Source of the DNA: Mucor racemosus
Lineage: Eukaryota; Mucoromycota; Mucoromycetes; Mucorales; Mucoraceae
Assembly: GCA_027405735.1 (NCBI GenBank)
Contig: JAPEHQ010000001.1
Span: forward strand, 3,968,001 to 4,032,000
Direction: 5' to 3'
DNA length: 64,000 bases
Part shown: piece by piece, positions 24,201 through 35,975 of the stretch
Layout of the letters: each line of letters begins with the position of its first letter
Position numbering within the stretch: the first letter of the stretch is position 1
The notes under the pieces: model-generated
What the model was told of the DNA's origin: nothing
Database searches by the model: none
Seen by the model: the letters and a program-made list of their open reading frames with translations, nothing else
Program-made: the position numbers and the translations under genes

Positions 24201-25352
24201 TAAGTAGAACAAAATAATACTTACAAAAATGTGCTGCTTATCAGTTTATATATATATATTTCCAAATAATTTTTTTATTCCCATTATTCTATTAATATCA
24301 ACCCAAAAAAATTGACTTTAGCGAATTATCAAAAAGCGTGCAAACAAAATAAGCCTGATGAAAATAAAGAATTTAAATAATAGATACTAGTTTAATCAAA
24401 TAAATAAATACTGTTAATGGTAGGCCATCCATAAATCAATAACATCTGGATGATAATACAATATAATACAGGTTAGCAATAAGTGAATATGTTTTGAAAT
24501 TAAAGGAATATTAGCAAATAGAGTTATGTTTTTTCTCATGTAAAAGCCAATAATAGTGATGTATTTTAGTTGAAAACGTTATAATACAGTGGTATTAATA
24601 TAGAAAAAATAAGCGAATAAAAGATTTAGGAATACAGAGAATCAGTAGGAAATATCAAATGTTGAGTAAAACGTTTGAGTATACACGTAATATGCTAGTT
24701 TTATCATCGTATTTCGCAAGGTAATATGAGGGTATTACTACACCATATTCCACTATAAGGTAATATATTTGTTTTACTATTTACTGCATACGGAGATGAT
24801 ATGTAGTGTTTTAACTACGTACTCCCCGCATATTATTCAATAGGAAATAGTTGCAGTATGTTACTATATCTTAGTTTTTAGCTGAGATATAGCAGCTCAA
24901 AGTTTCGACTTTTAAGTAGTGTAACTTCAACCAGACCATTGAATAATTTCGATTTTATAACAGCTTCAACCTACCTTTTATTGCTCTTTTAATTCCCATA
25001 TCGCTAATTGATAGTTGTATAATGTAAAGATATGATTCTATTGTTGTAATCAGCTACTGACAATTCATTGTAAAAGCACCTTTCTATTTCAAATTCGATT
25101 CAATTGAAGTTCAATCTAACCCACCAATTTTTGAATATATCTTCTTGTATTTCGAGAATTAAAAAATATGATACAATCTCTGATTCATTAGTAGTTTATA
25201 AAAAAAAGAATTAGGTGGTTCAATTGTTTTGCTTATTTATGGTTAGCATTCAATTCTTTGAATGAAACAAATCAAGCTCTGGATTTATTATTTTTGCTAT
25301 CAAAATGTGTCTGAATATATGGTATGTATGAGATTATTCTATGGGGTTTAGT
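21272..25352. other. Long AT-rich intergenic region
   Basis: About 4 kb with no gene I can support. Around 21690-21860 lies old repeat sequence resembling 31970-32170, including a motif close to ATATTGATTTTTGGTCGAG that recurs elsewhere in the window. The remainder has only short, unconvincing frames. Confidence 0.5.
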
Positions 25353-25774
25353 TCATTTGAGGTCTGTCTCTTGTAAGTTGAGGTTTGCAGGAGATTCTTC
25401 CATTTGCTTCAAGCTACGTTCTAATGAGTCGATACGCTTGGTCATTTCTTCCACTAGAGGAGGTAAAAGTCAATATTGGATATCATAGAAACATGTCTGA
25501 TACTACATTTTTTATTCATGTTGGTGCTAACATCATCTACTCTTGTTTGCTGTGAAATAATGAAAGGTTAGATCCAATTTTAAGAGATGCTTTATTCGTC
25601 ATTATTCATACAAGTTTATTTGCAACACTAACAAGCTATTTTCGAAACAAAAGCAAAAGTGTATTAATTAGTTTTCTATTTTCAGTTGAAATGATAGACA
25701 TTTTAAATTACATAGGTGGCTAAATCATCTGTGGTATTTTGGGTATTAAGATTAGTTCCTTGGGTAGTAGCCAT
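25353..25774 (-). CDS. HSBP1-like small coiled-coil protein
   Basis: Probably heat shock factor binding protein 1, a small trimeric coiled coil that binds heat shock factor (and in animals acts in actin-regulator assembly). It is seen only after joining four short exons: 25712-25774, 25612-25635, 25507-25549, 25353-25453. Each border has GT..AG and the frames join without a stop, for 76 residues, the same length as human HSBP1. The sequence has DDLATYLVSVANKL, then QTRVDDVSTNMNKKLEEM, then TKRIDSLERSLKQ, with hydrophobic heptads matching the HSBP1 'R-I-D-x-L-E' pattern. The start ATG is 118 bp from the divergent otubain start. Another short coiled-coil family is possible, so I rate function lower than gene existence. 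Confidence 0.7.
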
Positions 25775-25892
25775 TGTTAAAGATAGTAAAAGAATAGAAC
25801 ACAAGAAAGAAGGAATTAAATGAAGCGTTTATTAGGTGAGTCACGTATTAAAATGCTAGTTTGCTACCCTTTTCCTCTTTCCATAAAACAAA
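25775..25892. promoter_or_regulatory. Short bidirectional promoter
   Basis: Only 118 bp separate the start codons of the HSBP1-like gene (-) and the otubain gene (+). Both promoters and 5' leaders must overlap here. No TATA box is evident; pyrimidine tracts precede the plus-strand start. Confidence 0.6.
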
Positions 25893-27010
25893 ATGTCTAA
25901 TACCAATACAAACGAAGAGCCTTTACTCACTGATGAACAAATTCTCGAATTCGAGCAACAAATAAAAGATGAGGAAGCTCAAAAAGTAATGTTTACGAAT
26001 ACAATGTTTTTACAAAATAAATCTGAAAAGATATTTTTTACAGATACCTTTAGTTTGTCAAGAAGCATCAATTGAAACCTTACAGGAAGAGTTTAAAGAC
26101 AATGAACCCTTTTTAAAAAAGATTAGTGTAATAAGAAAAAAAAGTGTTCAATCAAAGAAATCATTCAACTAAATTATATAAATATTATCTCTGCAGAACT
26201 TGAGCAAAGCTCATGACAAAATTAGAAAATGTCGCGGTGATGGTAATTTTTGAGATGAATTTCTATTATGCAAAAAGGTTTAACGCCTATCTCTCTCTTT
26301 TTTTTTCTATAGGTAATTGTTTCTATCGAGGTATTTTGTTATAAAATCTACAATATATTTGTACAATACTCATGTGCATTACAAATAGCTTTATCATTTG
26401 CTTGGTTTGAAAGCGCAATGAAGGATAAATCAAAATATGATATCCGTCTTGATAAACTTAAACAAACATGCGATCTTTTAGAATCCAGTGGATTCGAAAA
26501 ACTAGCATTTGAAGATTTCTATGAAGTAGCACTTCAACAATATGAATCTTTAAATCAAAACGACCCTGATATGCTCTTGGTTGGATTTCAATCCGATGAA
26601 ATTAGTAATGCCATTGTAATGCATTTTCGATTTATTGCATCAGCCTATCTCCGTATTCACGCTGCAGAATATGAACCATTTTTAATTGATGAAATGGTAT
26701 CAATTGATGAGTTTTGTTCAATGCACGTAGAAGCATTTGGTAGAGAATCTGACCATTTACAAATCATTGCTCTTAGTAAAGCTTTAGATGTTCCTATTCA
26801 GGTTGTTTATTTAGATGGAGGTGTTGGTGATGATGCTGCTATTCATGAGTTCTGGCCTTCCGACCAAGATGAAAGAGAGAAATCAAAGACACCTATCAAG
26901 TTAATCTACAGACCAGGTATTTCATTCATTAAAACGATTGTTATTCAGAAAATTCACAGAACTAATTTATTAAATTAGGCCACTATGACATTTTATATGA
27001 AAAAATCTAA
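25893..27010 (+). CDS. Otubain deubiquitinase (peptidase C65)
   Basis: Cysteine protease of the OTU/otubain family that cleaves or edits ubiquitin chains (OTUB1 prefers K48 links). Six exons: 25893-25985, 26044-26127, 26197-26242, 26313-26330, 26389-26916, 26979-27010, making 266 residues against 271 in human OTUB1. The 18-nt exon 4 encodes part of the active-site loop. Catalytic residues are D74 and C77 in KCRGDGNCFYRA and H258 in GHYDILYEKI, which lies in the last small exon. The central part carries FIASAYLRIHAAEYEPF and ALSKALDVPIQVVYLDG, as in the family. Start chosen as the first ATG of the acidic MSNTNTNEEPLLTDEQ leader. Divergent from the HSBP1-like gene. Confidence 0.93.
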
Positions 27011-27205
27011 ATATCTATATCAATAAATATTGTATTCTGGAGGATTTAGCTTTTTCAGGAGACTTTAACCACACAAAAGGAACTACGTTTTTTTTTTTTC
27101 TTTTCTGTAAACAAGGCTTGACCGCAGCAAGCTTATTTTATTTAAATAATGCATAATACTGAAATATAAAATGGGAATAAAGTATATATGTATATATACA
27201 ATAAT

Positions 27206-28048
27206 TTAATACGAAAATAAGTCTCTTGCCAATGTTACAACTCGAGTATAATTTTCAATTAGGAACCAATCCTTGTCGATTTTTGCAAACTTTTCAGAGA
27301 TTTCTGTCAAAATGTCAATCATATCTGGCATTTCTTTCAAGTGTTTACAATCAAATAAGATTTGCATAAAATCAATTTGATCATACAACAATCTGGGGGT
27401 ATTAATCTCATTTTTGGGATTTTTCAGGACATAAAGCATATTCAAAATGATGCACCTTCCAATGTGTGTTCTATGCAACAGTTGTTCTTTAACTTCAGGC
27501 ACAGTTTGAAGCACCTGAATACTTAGTAACAAAAGGGCTAAAAAGGCAATGCCACTGTCACCGACGTTTTCATCCTCATGGTATCGACTGCAAATAAATA
27601 ATATGATATCCTTCAATTTCTGACCAATAGTGACATCAGTTTCTGCAAATTGAACAGCTCCTCTGCAGCTGTCTAATTGATGACAGATCTGCTTGGTTTG
27701 CGTTTGCAAAAAGGTAAACTCACTAATAATATCTTGATCATTTCCTGAAAATGATTCCGGTAAATTATACATTAACGCTAATTTTTTGAATGGCAGAGAT
27801 CTAAAATTATCTATAATGCAATAATTGGAATCATTTTCGTTACTACTAATGTCATTAGGGTCTTCCATTGTATCATTTTCGTCAGTATTGTAATATAATT
27901 CATCGTAGCCACATTTAACAACGGCAGTTGAACTACAAGAAGATCTTGTTGCTATTGATTTTGGTCTGTCATTTTTATTTTCTAGACGAGATGATTTTGA
28001 TTTTCTTTCAAATAAAGAGCAAATACTTGAAAAATAGGACGAAGACAT
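27206..28048 (-). CDS. Unknown single-exon protein
   Basis: I do not recognise this 280-residue protein. The open frame continues upstream to 28159, but the extra codons come from a pyrimidine-rich stretch (translating as Phe/Leu/Ser) that looks like 5' leader, so I start at the ATG at 28048 (MSSSYFSSICSLFERK). Residues 1-95 are Ser/Asn/Asp-rich and probably disordered. The rest is predicted mostly helical, with FLALLLLSIQVLQTVPEV and LLYDQIDFMQILFDCKHL, and might be an armadillo-like or regulatory helical domain. No catalytic motif is seen. Tandem with the CLIP-like gene upstream, whose stop is 204 bp away. Confidence 0.65.
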   Translation of the reverse strand: MSSSYFSSICSLFERKSKSSRLENKNDRPKSIATRSSCSSTAVVKCGYDELYYNTDENDTMEDPNDISSNENDSNYCIIDNFRSLPFKKLALMYNLPESFSGNDQDIISEFTFLQTQTKQICHQLDSCRGAVQFAETDVTIGQKLKDIILFICSRYHEDENVGDSGIAFLALLLLSIQVLQTVPEVKEQLLHRTHIGRCIILNMLYVLKNPKNEINTPRLLYDQIDFMQILFDCKHLKEMPDMIDILTEISEKFAKIDKDWFLIENYTRVVTLARDLFSY

Positions 28049-28252
28049 TATAAAAAGAAAAAACAAGAAAGAAAGAAAGAAAGAAAGGGAAAAAGGACAA
28101 TTTGACATTGATCTGTATTTTATGTATTTGTTACTGTTAGTTTGTACAACTATGCGCAAAAAAAAAGGGGGGGGGGAAGGTTTTATACAGATAAAATAGG
28201 CATTTTCGCATTATGATAAAATAGTAAGTATGTACAATAGAAATGTTTATAT

Positions 28253-30777
28253 CTAAAACGTTTCGTCTTGGTTGGGACAATCATCAGTTAAATGATCTCC
28301 AATATCATCGCAATTATCGCAATACTAAAAATATCAATTAGGGGAATAGGCCAACAACAAATCAATCATTTATACATACCTTTCCTAATGAAAGATCAGA
28401 TTTACATTGCAAAACATCATGTCCATAGCTATCACATAATTCACAATAATCTTCTTCTAAATTATTATTGGATTTTGTTGTTGTTGTTGTTACTGGTGGC
28501 GGTGTAGGTGATGTTGTTGTTGTAGTGTTTGTGGGTGACATAAGAAAGTTTTTATTACCATTATCGCTGTGATTTTTAAGATCTTGCAATTCTCTTTGTA
28601 GACTAGCAACTTTCTTTTTTTCAGCTTCCAATTTCTCTTCTAAATCAGCTTCACTAAACACTCGACTTTCCACTAGTGTTTCCAGTTCTGCAAGATCTTT
28701 GCTCAATTGATTTACTTGATTTTTTTCTGCCGATAAACTATGTCTATGGCTCTCATTCTCTTTTTCAAGTTTATGTATTTTATCTTGCAATTCTTTATCA
28801 TTTTTAGATGGTTGAACAGTAGTTGATCCACCTCCTTCATCGTTGCTTAATGGTCTCTTCAAATCTTGCTTTTCAAGCGCTAACATCTCATCCATTAAAT
28901 TGTTAAAGTCTTGCTCTAATTGCTTGTTTGATTCGGCCAATTCAGCGTTCTCCTTCTCCAATGCCATTTTAGATAATTTCATTTGATAATGCTCATCTTC
29001 TGCTTTAGCTTGTGCCTCGAATGCATTATCTGCCTCTTCGATGAGTCGTTTTTTATCGGCCAATTCTTTCTCGAAATCAGTTTGTAAACCTTCATACTTT
29101 TGTTCCACAGATACAGTTTGTTGTCTAGCTTGATTAAGCTCCAATTTCAATTGTTCCATATCATGACTCATAGTTTGAATAGTTAACCTTTCATTATCTA
29201 ATTCAGTCATTGCTAATTCTAACTGCTCTTCCAATCGATGTCTTTGATCTGCTTCATTAGTGGTGCCATTTTCAATATTTAATTCATTTGTATGGCTACG
29301 ATTCATTTCACTCAATCGAGTTTCAATGTCTCGTTCATCATCATCAAATAAGGTACTTTGCTTGTATTTCAAATCTGCAATTGTATAATCTAATTGTTGA
29401 ATGTGTTGATCCTTTTGTTGTATATCTAACTCGTGCTTTTGATTTAATTGAATGACCGATTCCTCATAAGCATGGATTGCTTCCAATCCTGCTCTTCTCA
29501 ATTCCTCGCATTCCTTCTCTAAGGAGGCTGTCATAGCTTCACTTGCTGACACTTCCTTTCTTACTTGTTCCATTGTGCCTGCATGTTCTCTATTCAACTG
29601 CAATTGTTCATCTTTTGTTGCTTGAAGTTGATTTTGTAATTCACGCACTAAATTTTCTAATCGCTCAATACGCCGTTGATCTTGAGATTGCTTTTCTTCA
29701 TCTCTTTGATTTTTAGCTAATGATGCATCACGCTCAGCTAAATCATTTTGTAGTTGTTCTACTTCCTCCTGCGCTTTCTCTAAATCCCTAGATAGTCGTT
29801 GACACTGACTGTCGCCTTCCTGTACTTGCAATGAAAGACTCTCTTTTGAAGATACTAGTCGCTCCCACGCTGTCTCTTTGCTTTTCATTTGTACTAATAA
29901 TTGATCTCTTTCCCTTTGAGTCTTTTCTAGCATTTCATATAGTTGATCTGTAGCCTCTTGTTGTTCTATTTGTTGTTGTTGAGCCAACACAGGTGATGCT
30001 ACCATAGGAGGAGGAGTTGGAGTTGATGGGGTCGGTGTTTGTTTCTTTGATGGAGCAGCAATAGTAGGAGGCGGAGTAGGAGTTGATTTCTTGTTAATTG
30101 CGGGCAACGAAGAAGTAGAAGAGGTTGATGAAGTAGCAGCTGAAGTTACAACAGCATTAGCAGCAGGAGAGGTAGAAATAGTACTAGTAGAGTTATTTAT
30201 TGCGGGCGGGGCAGGCGATGATAGAGATTTAGTTTTGGGTATTGCTGAAGTACGTAAAGTATGTGGTTTCTTTGTAGATGTAGAAGTTGATGCACTTAAT
30301 CTTACAGTTGAACTTGCAGATCCATTCCTCGTTAAGGGTAAATTAGATCGACGCGTGGTCGGTGGAGTGATTGAGGATGATGATTTTGTTGCTGGCAAAG
30401 GGGGAGAATGTATAGTAACTTTTTCTACTGCAATAAATAAACCTGATTTTGCCGGGCAGGTGAAATATCTCTTGCTAATTTTTTCCCAAAAAATGTATGA
30501 GTATTCCGATAGAAAATACCTGATAAAAAAAAATTATTTACCCCTGAACACTGCCATCATTCTTTCCTTGTCCTTTCTTATCAAGCTCAATACCAGCAAA
30601 TATACCAGGTTTAGAATCAACTTGACCAACATATCGAAGTATGCCAGTCATGTTATCTAGAGATGGTATGGTCACGCGTTGGCCTGCCTTGTTTGATGAT
30701 TCATCATCTCTTGCTTGAAAACGATTTTTAGGTGTTCGCACTGGAATTGAAGGTAGTCTGGTTTGAATTCTTGACAT
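28253..30777 (-). CDS. CLIP-170-like CAP-Gly microtubule plus-end protein
   Basis: Tracks growing microtubule ends, linking them to dynein/dynactin and the cell cortex. Three exons: 30542-30777, 28380-30474, 28253-28324, for 800 residues. One CAP-Gly domain lies at about residues 32-98, with GIFAGIELDKKGQGKNDGSV and the tubulin-tail groove motif GKNDG, then RYFTCPAKSGLFI. A Ser/Thr/Pro-rich, basic linker (about 100-230) is followed by a long coiled coil to about 730. The C-terminus has two CCHC-like zinc knuckles, YCELCDSYGHDVLQC and YCDNCDDIGDHLTDDC; the second is in the last small exon. The protein ends in DETF, like the EEY/F-type tail of CLIP-170 that binds CAP-Gly domains. Yeast Bik1 and fission yeast Tip1 are relatives. 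Confidence 0.93.
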
Positions 30778-33539
30778 TTTTGGATAACGAATTAGTTGTT
30801 TGAAATTGAAAAAAGTGGAAGAAAAGAGAAAGGAAAAAGGTAATATTTATCTCGGTTCAATGTTTTTATGCTCAGATTTATATAAAATGGTCCCTCCTTG
30901 AGAAATCCACACACATACAGGCACGCTAGGACAAAATCATATGCTTCAATATCTCAAAATAGATATATCATTCAACTTGATAATGAACATTCTTCTCTTT
31001 ATTATAATGATATACATTACTCAATTTCAGGATTTAGAACCAACTTTTTATTTACTTACATATGTCAATAATGAATTTGCTATAAAAGTAATTAAGGTTT
31101 GCTGAATACTCCTTGAACCAAATAAACAGTGGCATATGAACGAGACGCCGAAACTTTCTAAATGCTTGTGTAATACGTTTCACTGAATTAACTATATATG
31201 CACACTCATCATGGTCTAAAACATTTTTTCTAAATACATAGATTGATATGGTTCTCTGTTCAAAACTTTGATACATAGGTATATATATATATTAATGATA
31301 TTAATAATTCAGGAAATATCTCATGGACACAGAGATTTTGAAATTATTTACTGAAAAATCAAAGAAAGTGAATTCTTTCCAAAATAGGACAAAGTTTTAA
31401 TAATATTTCAATAAAAACAATACAACAAGTGGGATAGCATAGAATAAGCACAATCACTCTAAAGTATCATCATCCATCCTTTTGCATTTGTTAAACGACA
31501 TACAGCAGTGTAATTCTACTGCTTGAAGAAGGATTTAATGAGCAAAGCATGTTTTAGACTCAATTTCGAGTTTAGATCTTGGATGTCCTGCTGTCAGCTT
31601 TTTATAAGTATAACGCTCTACAGAAAAAAGTGGATGTATGTCCTAAGTATTAGAGAAGAATAGTGTTGTAACTTTTCTAAAGTAGTATGCATTGTGAGCT
31701 GGCAAAAGTTGCTTAAAAATCTAATTTTGTAATTTTACATTGTAAATCTAGGTCTTTCATTGACAATATCTTCACGAAACAATAAGCTACTTTGACATTA
31801 GTTTTAACTATGCACTAATTATTTTTTGCTTTTATATAATAAATTCTGGTTCAGAGTAAAATTTTTTTTTTGTTTTTTTTGTGTATTATTTCACTAGTTT
31901 TTCAAGAATTGAAATAAATCTAATATATAAACATATTGTTTTCTTAGCTGCATATAATAGCACTACTTAGCGTCTATCCGTTATTTTTTCATTTCGAAAA
32001 AAATATTGATTTTTGATGGAGATATTTGAAACTTGCATTGACTCATTCTAACCCCCTTCTATCCCCTGTATATACTATCTGGTCATGCAAAAATTCGGAT
32101 GTCCAAAATATCGACTAAAAATCACAATTTCTCCAAGAAAAATAAAATTATCAAGGCGAGTAAGCACATAAATTGTAGGTATATATTTGTACTGCAATGT
32201 AAGTTTATTAGTTTGTAACTGGCTCTAAAAATCTCATGCTTCCTTAGTCAAAAACTTAATTTTTCATTTCAAATTTAACAAACCGTACAGCAGATCAAAT
32301 TCTATTTAATAACCACCATTAAATAGAGCTTCAATATCTACATCTAAGATTATTGACATGCAAAAGCTACTCACTATTCAGTCTGTTGTTACGTAAAATT
32401 CAAAAATAAGAATTTTTCTTTTCAAATTTTTGGTACTATACCCATAACTAAAGTTGAGGGTTTGAAAATGTAATAATTTGATAAGGACCTACAACGAAAT
32501 ATATTTACACAAGTGTGCAAATAGAATATATATATATAATTTGTGGTTAACTTTAACATAAAGTAGTTTAAAAATATATTAAATTACTTGTTAAATATTG
32601 CGTGAAAATCCTTTGAATTCAAGGTGTAAAATTTGTAAGAAATATAAAAAAATGCGAAAAATCCTCCATAAAGTGTATATAATCAATTGATAAGCTTTAC
32701 ATCATGTAGATACTCAAACATACGGCTAAATAAAGTATAGCCACCGGCGATAGGATGTATTCTTATGTTCTTTTTATAAATAATGATTTAGAAAATGCTC
32801 AAGCAAGAGTGTTTTTGAAATTTGACAGTAGGCAGCAAACCAAATATATACCGCCAGTAATTGTCAATTTGTTTTTTGAGGTTTATCCAATTCTGAATCA
32901 TTTATAATTTTCGCAAAAAAATCACAGATTTTTTTTACTATTGATGTTTGTATTTAACCTAATAATCTGTTTTAAAATCTTGTTTATCAGTAAATCCATC
33001 AAAAATTTACAAATTTTAAGAATTTAAAAAGTATCCAGTAAATAACACTGACTACTACAGTATTTGTTTCATCATTAATTGCTGATCATAAATAAATTAA
33101 CTCATTCAAGAAACAAAGATTTACAATTTTTTTCATACTTATTTGCTTACAGTTATTCAAATTAATACTTGAAATCAGACTCTTTTTTTTGGAAAAATCA
33201 ATGTAGAATACATACATTGCACTATAACTTTGATTATGCAAAAAGAGGGCGTTTACTTATTAACTGTCATATATCCTGTTTTTGCTGGATTTAGCGCTAT
33301 TTCTAATTTTCAATGGTCTCCTGAGTCATAAAATCCTCTTGGAAAAAGTGCGAGCTCAATTCCTACAGTTTAATCAGCAAATCAATGGAATGATGAAATT
33401 ATAGCACTACTAGATATTTCCACAGCTGTTGTAGCAACTATTTGAAACTTTCAGCCCATTTGGATTAATATTGATTGAGTTTTTAGCGGGTTTATTTCGT
33501 ATAAGCAGAGAAGGACAGGTTTCTCGTTGAAAACTGTGC
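30778..33539. other. Intergenic, AT-rich
   Basis: About 2.8 kb. The first few hundred bases must hold the CLIP-like gene's promoter. 31960-32030 resembles 21690-21750 (old repeat) and contains a variant of the ATTGATTTTT motif. No gene or RNA found. Confidence 0.5.
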
Positions 33540-35975
33540 GTTTGTCCTTCAAAAACAGCTTTTAGGTAATGAAATCAAAGTATGTTATTTGTATAATTAC
33601 TGCGTATTATATGCAACTTCAAAATCCAATTTTGAGCTATTGTTTGGTTTTATAAAATTTTTCAAAGAATATTTGAAACAACCCATACAAAATAGTTTAA
33701 ACAAACGTGTGTTTTTCATTCCCCTATTTTCACAGCAACTTGGGGAGGCTAAACCTTTTGCAATTATGTGTGTCAACGCTAGAAGTACCTGCCATTGCAA
33801 TGGGAGGTTATTTGGATCCATATTCGTCAAAAACTGATGAGCGTACTGACCTTAGTAGGCGTAAATAGTAGGTAACCGACTTGTTGTTCAAACTTATCGA
33901 ATGCATAATGACCCATGGAAACTGATATCTGAATACTATTTTCTAATTATATTAATAATACAGTAATAAGACCTTAAAACAAGATCTTTATGGTTTAGTT
34001 CCTAGTTTGGAAATACCAGTTGTACAATTTGACATTATAATGTTTTTGTGATTTTAAAATTATTAGATCTTAAATGTTGTCTAAGATCAATGTAATGAGT
34101 CAAACATTTCAGTTTTATTCATGCAAAACCTTGCCTCATTCCTTATATAAATACTACAAGGAAATCATTAAATAATCCCCTGTAGATTTATTTGTCTTAT
34201 TACACTCCCTTCACTTTTATTTATCATTAATAAACGTCTAATTTACAAATAAGAATACCAACCTTCATCAATCCAGTGATCAACAATTTACAATAACAAT
34301 AATAATATCTATAAGCATATTATCCACCTTTGTTGTTAGTCCAAAATTACAGATCATTATAATCAACTTGATTACTAAACAAACTTGATATATGTAGTTT
34401 ACTACTACAGAGTGGAAACTAATTTGGGACAGCAGTATCCATAAAGATCGTATTTAAATTGTTTTCAATAAAAGTGCGCAGTAAACTATAGTGTGCACTT
34501 TGGCAATAATTTTCTCAAAACACAGTAGATTGTGAGCATTGCCCTTTGAAATCAACATGTCCAAGATGTGTACCTACTACCCTCATGTAAAGTTGGAAGT
34601 TATTAAGATCAAAATTCACCAAGATAGGGTTTTTGTTGTCAATTTTTTACGATTGTAAAAAGTAGGTTTCAAATGATTTTAAATAGTTTTCGAATATTTT
34701 CGCCCAATATTGAGTCGAATTACGTAAAATCTTCAAATAAGATAGATCCAGCTCAAAGCTACTCTTTATTTTTTGTTTTAGCAGAAAATATTAATTTTTC
34801 GTCGAGATAATGAAAATAATAGTTCATATCACAGCTTATACCCTATAGTGACGGGGCTCTAATATTCATTTGAAAAAAATGATTAAAAATGATTAAAAAT
34901 GATTAAAAAAAACAAAATGATTTAAAAGCTCATGAACTGCAAAGTAAGTAGATCCAGCATATTAAATGGTTTTTGTACAGTTTTAAATTCTGCATCCATC
35001 TAAATAAATTTTGAAAAAATGTTTCACGTAAAATTTTGCGCAAACAGCAATTGAAATTTTGAAGGTTTTTTAAAGATACAGAACACTTTTTATAAGCATA
35101 TTTTAAATTTAAATAATGGAAATAATGCATAACAAAATTATCTATTGATCGAGCTATCATTTAACCTTTTAGCTGCATTTTTCATAGAGAAAGCGAGATT
35201 TTTGTTATTTCTTTTTCAAATTCAGAATTTGGGATGAGGGTATATAAGGGGAAAATTGAAGCTAGAAATAAGAGTGTCTCTTCGTACAAATTTTTGAGGA
35301 TATCTCCACGAAAAATCAATATTTTGAAAAAACCTAAATTAGGTCCGAGAGAGCTCAATGAGGTTGATGACATTAATGCAAAAAAAATGTTGCTCAATTT
35401 AACCAATATTTTGAAACCTTCTATAGAAATGCCAAAAAAATAAAAAAAAATAAAAGTGCTCAGAATTTTTTTGTACTTAAATATGTTTTAGAGTACTTCA
35501 AAACAAGTAAGTTTTATTATTAAAAAAAGTTAGTATAACTTAATTTTTCGTGGAGGAATGAAGCCTCAAATTTTTGATTTTTGCAGCGAAATATGCTTAA
35601 AAATTTGAAACATTAGCATTGAAAAATTAATATTGATTGCAAAAAATAGGATATTTCAGGATACTTACTTTTAAATTAAAGTTGAACATCTCAGGTACAT
35701 TAGTATATAATTTTTTCTTGGCGTTATTTAGTGAAAAAAAAAGTAGAGGAGGACTGAAAAGTGAGACCCAGTTTCCACGGAGACAGTTGTGAATTTTACC
35801 TGTTTTTGAGGCTTTTGTGAGATATAAAATAAATCTAGGAAGGGCTAGAATAATGTGACCAATTGATATTTATTCTGTAGTGTCTAAGGTATCCCCAAAA
35901 AGTTTTTAGAAGTTTATTATGAGGGTGGTTGTTAGTAATAATGTGGCGTTCCGATACTGAAAGATTGATTTTATT
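33540..35975 (+). repeat. Repeat E-D, arm 1 of a long inverted repeat
   Basis: 33540-33955 is repeat E and 34428-35975 is repeat D. The whole is matched in reverse complement by 47665-49370. Repeat D is about 1.5 kb, aligns from end to end with moderate divergence, and shows no intact coding frame. Between E and D this arm has about 430 bp (33956-34395) absent from the other arm, with ATATAAATAC and AATAAACG in LTR order, possibly a solo LTR whose ends I cannot fix. Confidence 0.7.

Noticed and set aside
28049..28159. N-terminal extension of the unknown protein to 28159
   Set aside because: The extra residues come from a pyrimidine-rich leader typical of 5' untranslated regions here.
30091..30660. 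189-codon plus-strand frame
   Set aside because: Antisense to the low-complexity Ser/Thr/Pro region of the CLIP-like gene and across its intron.
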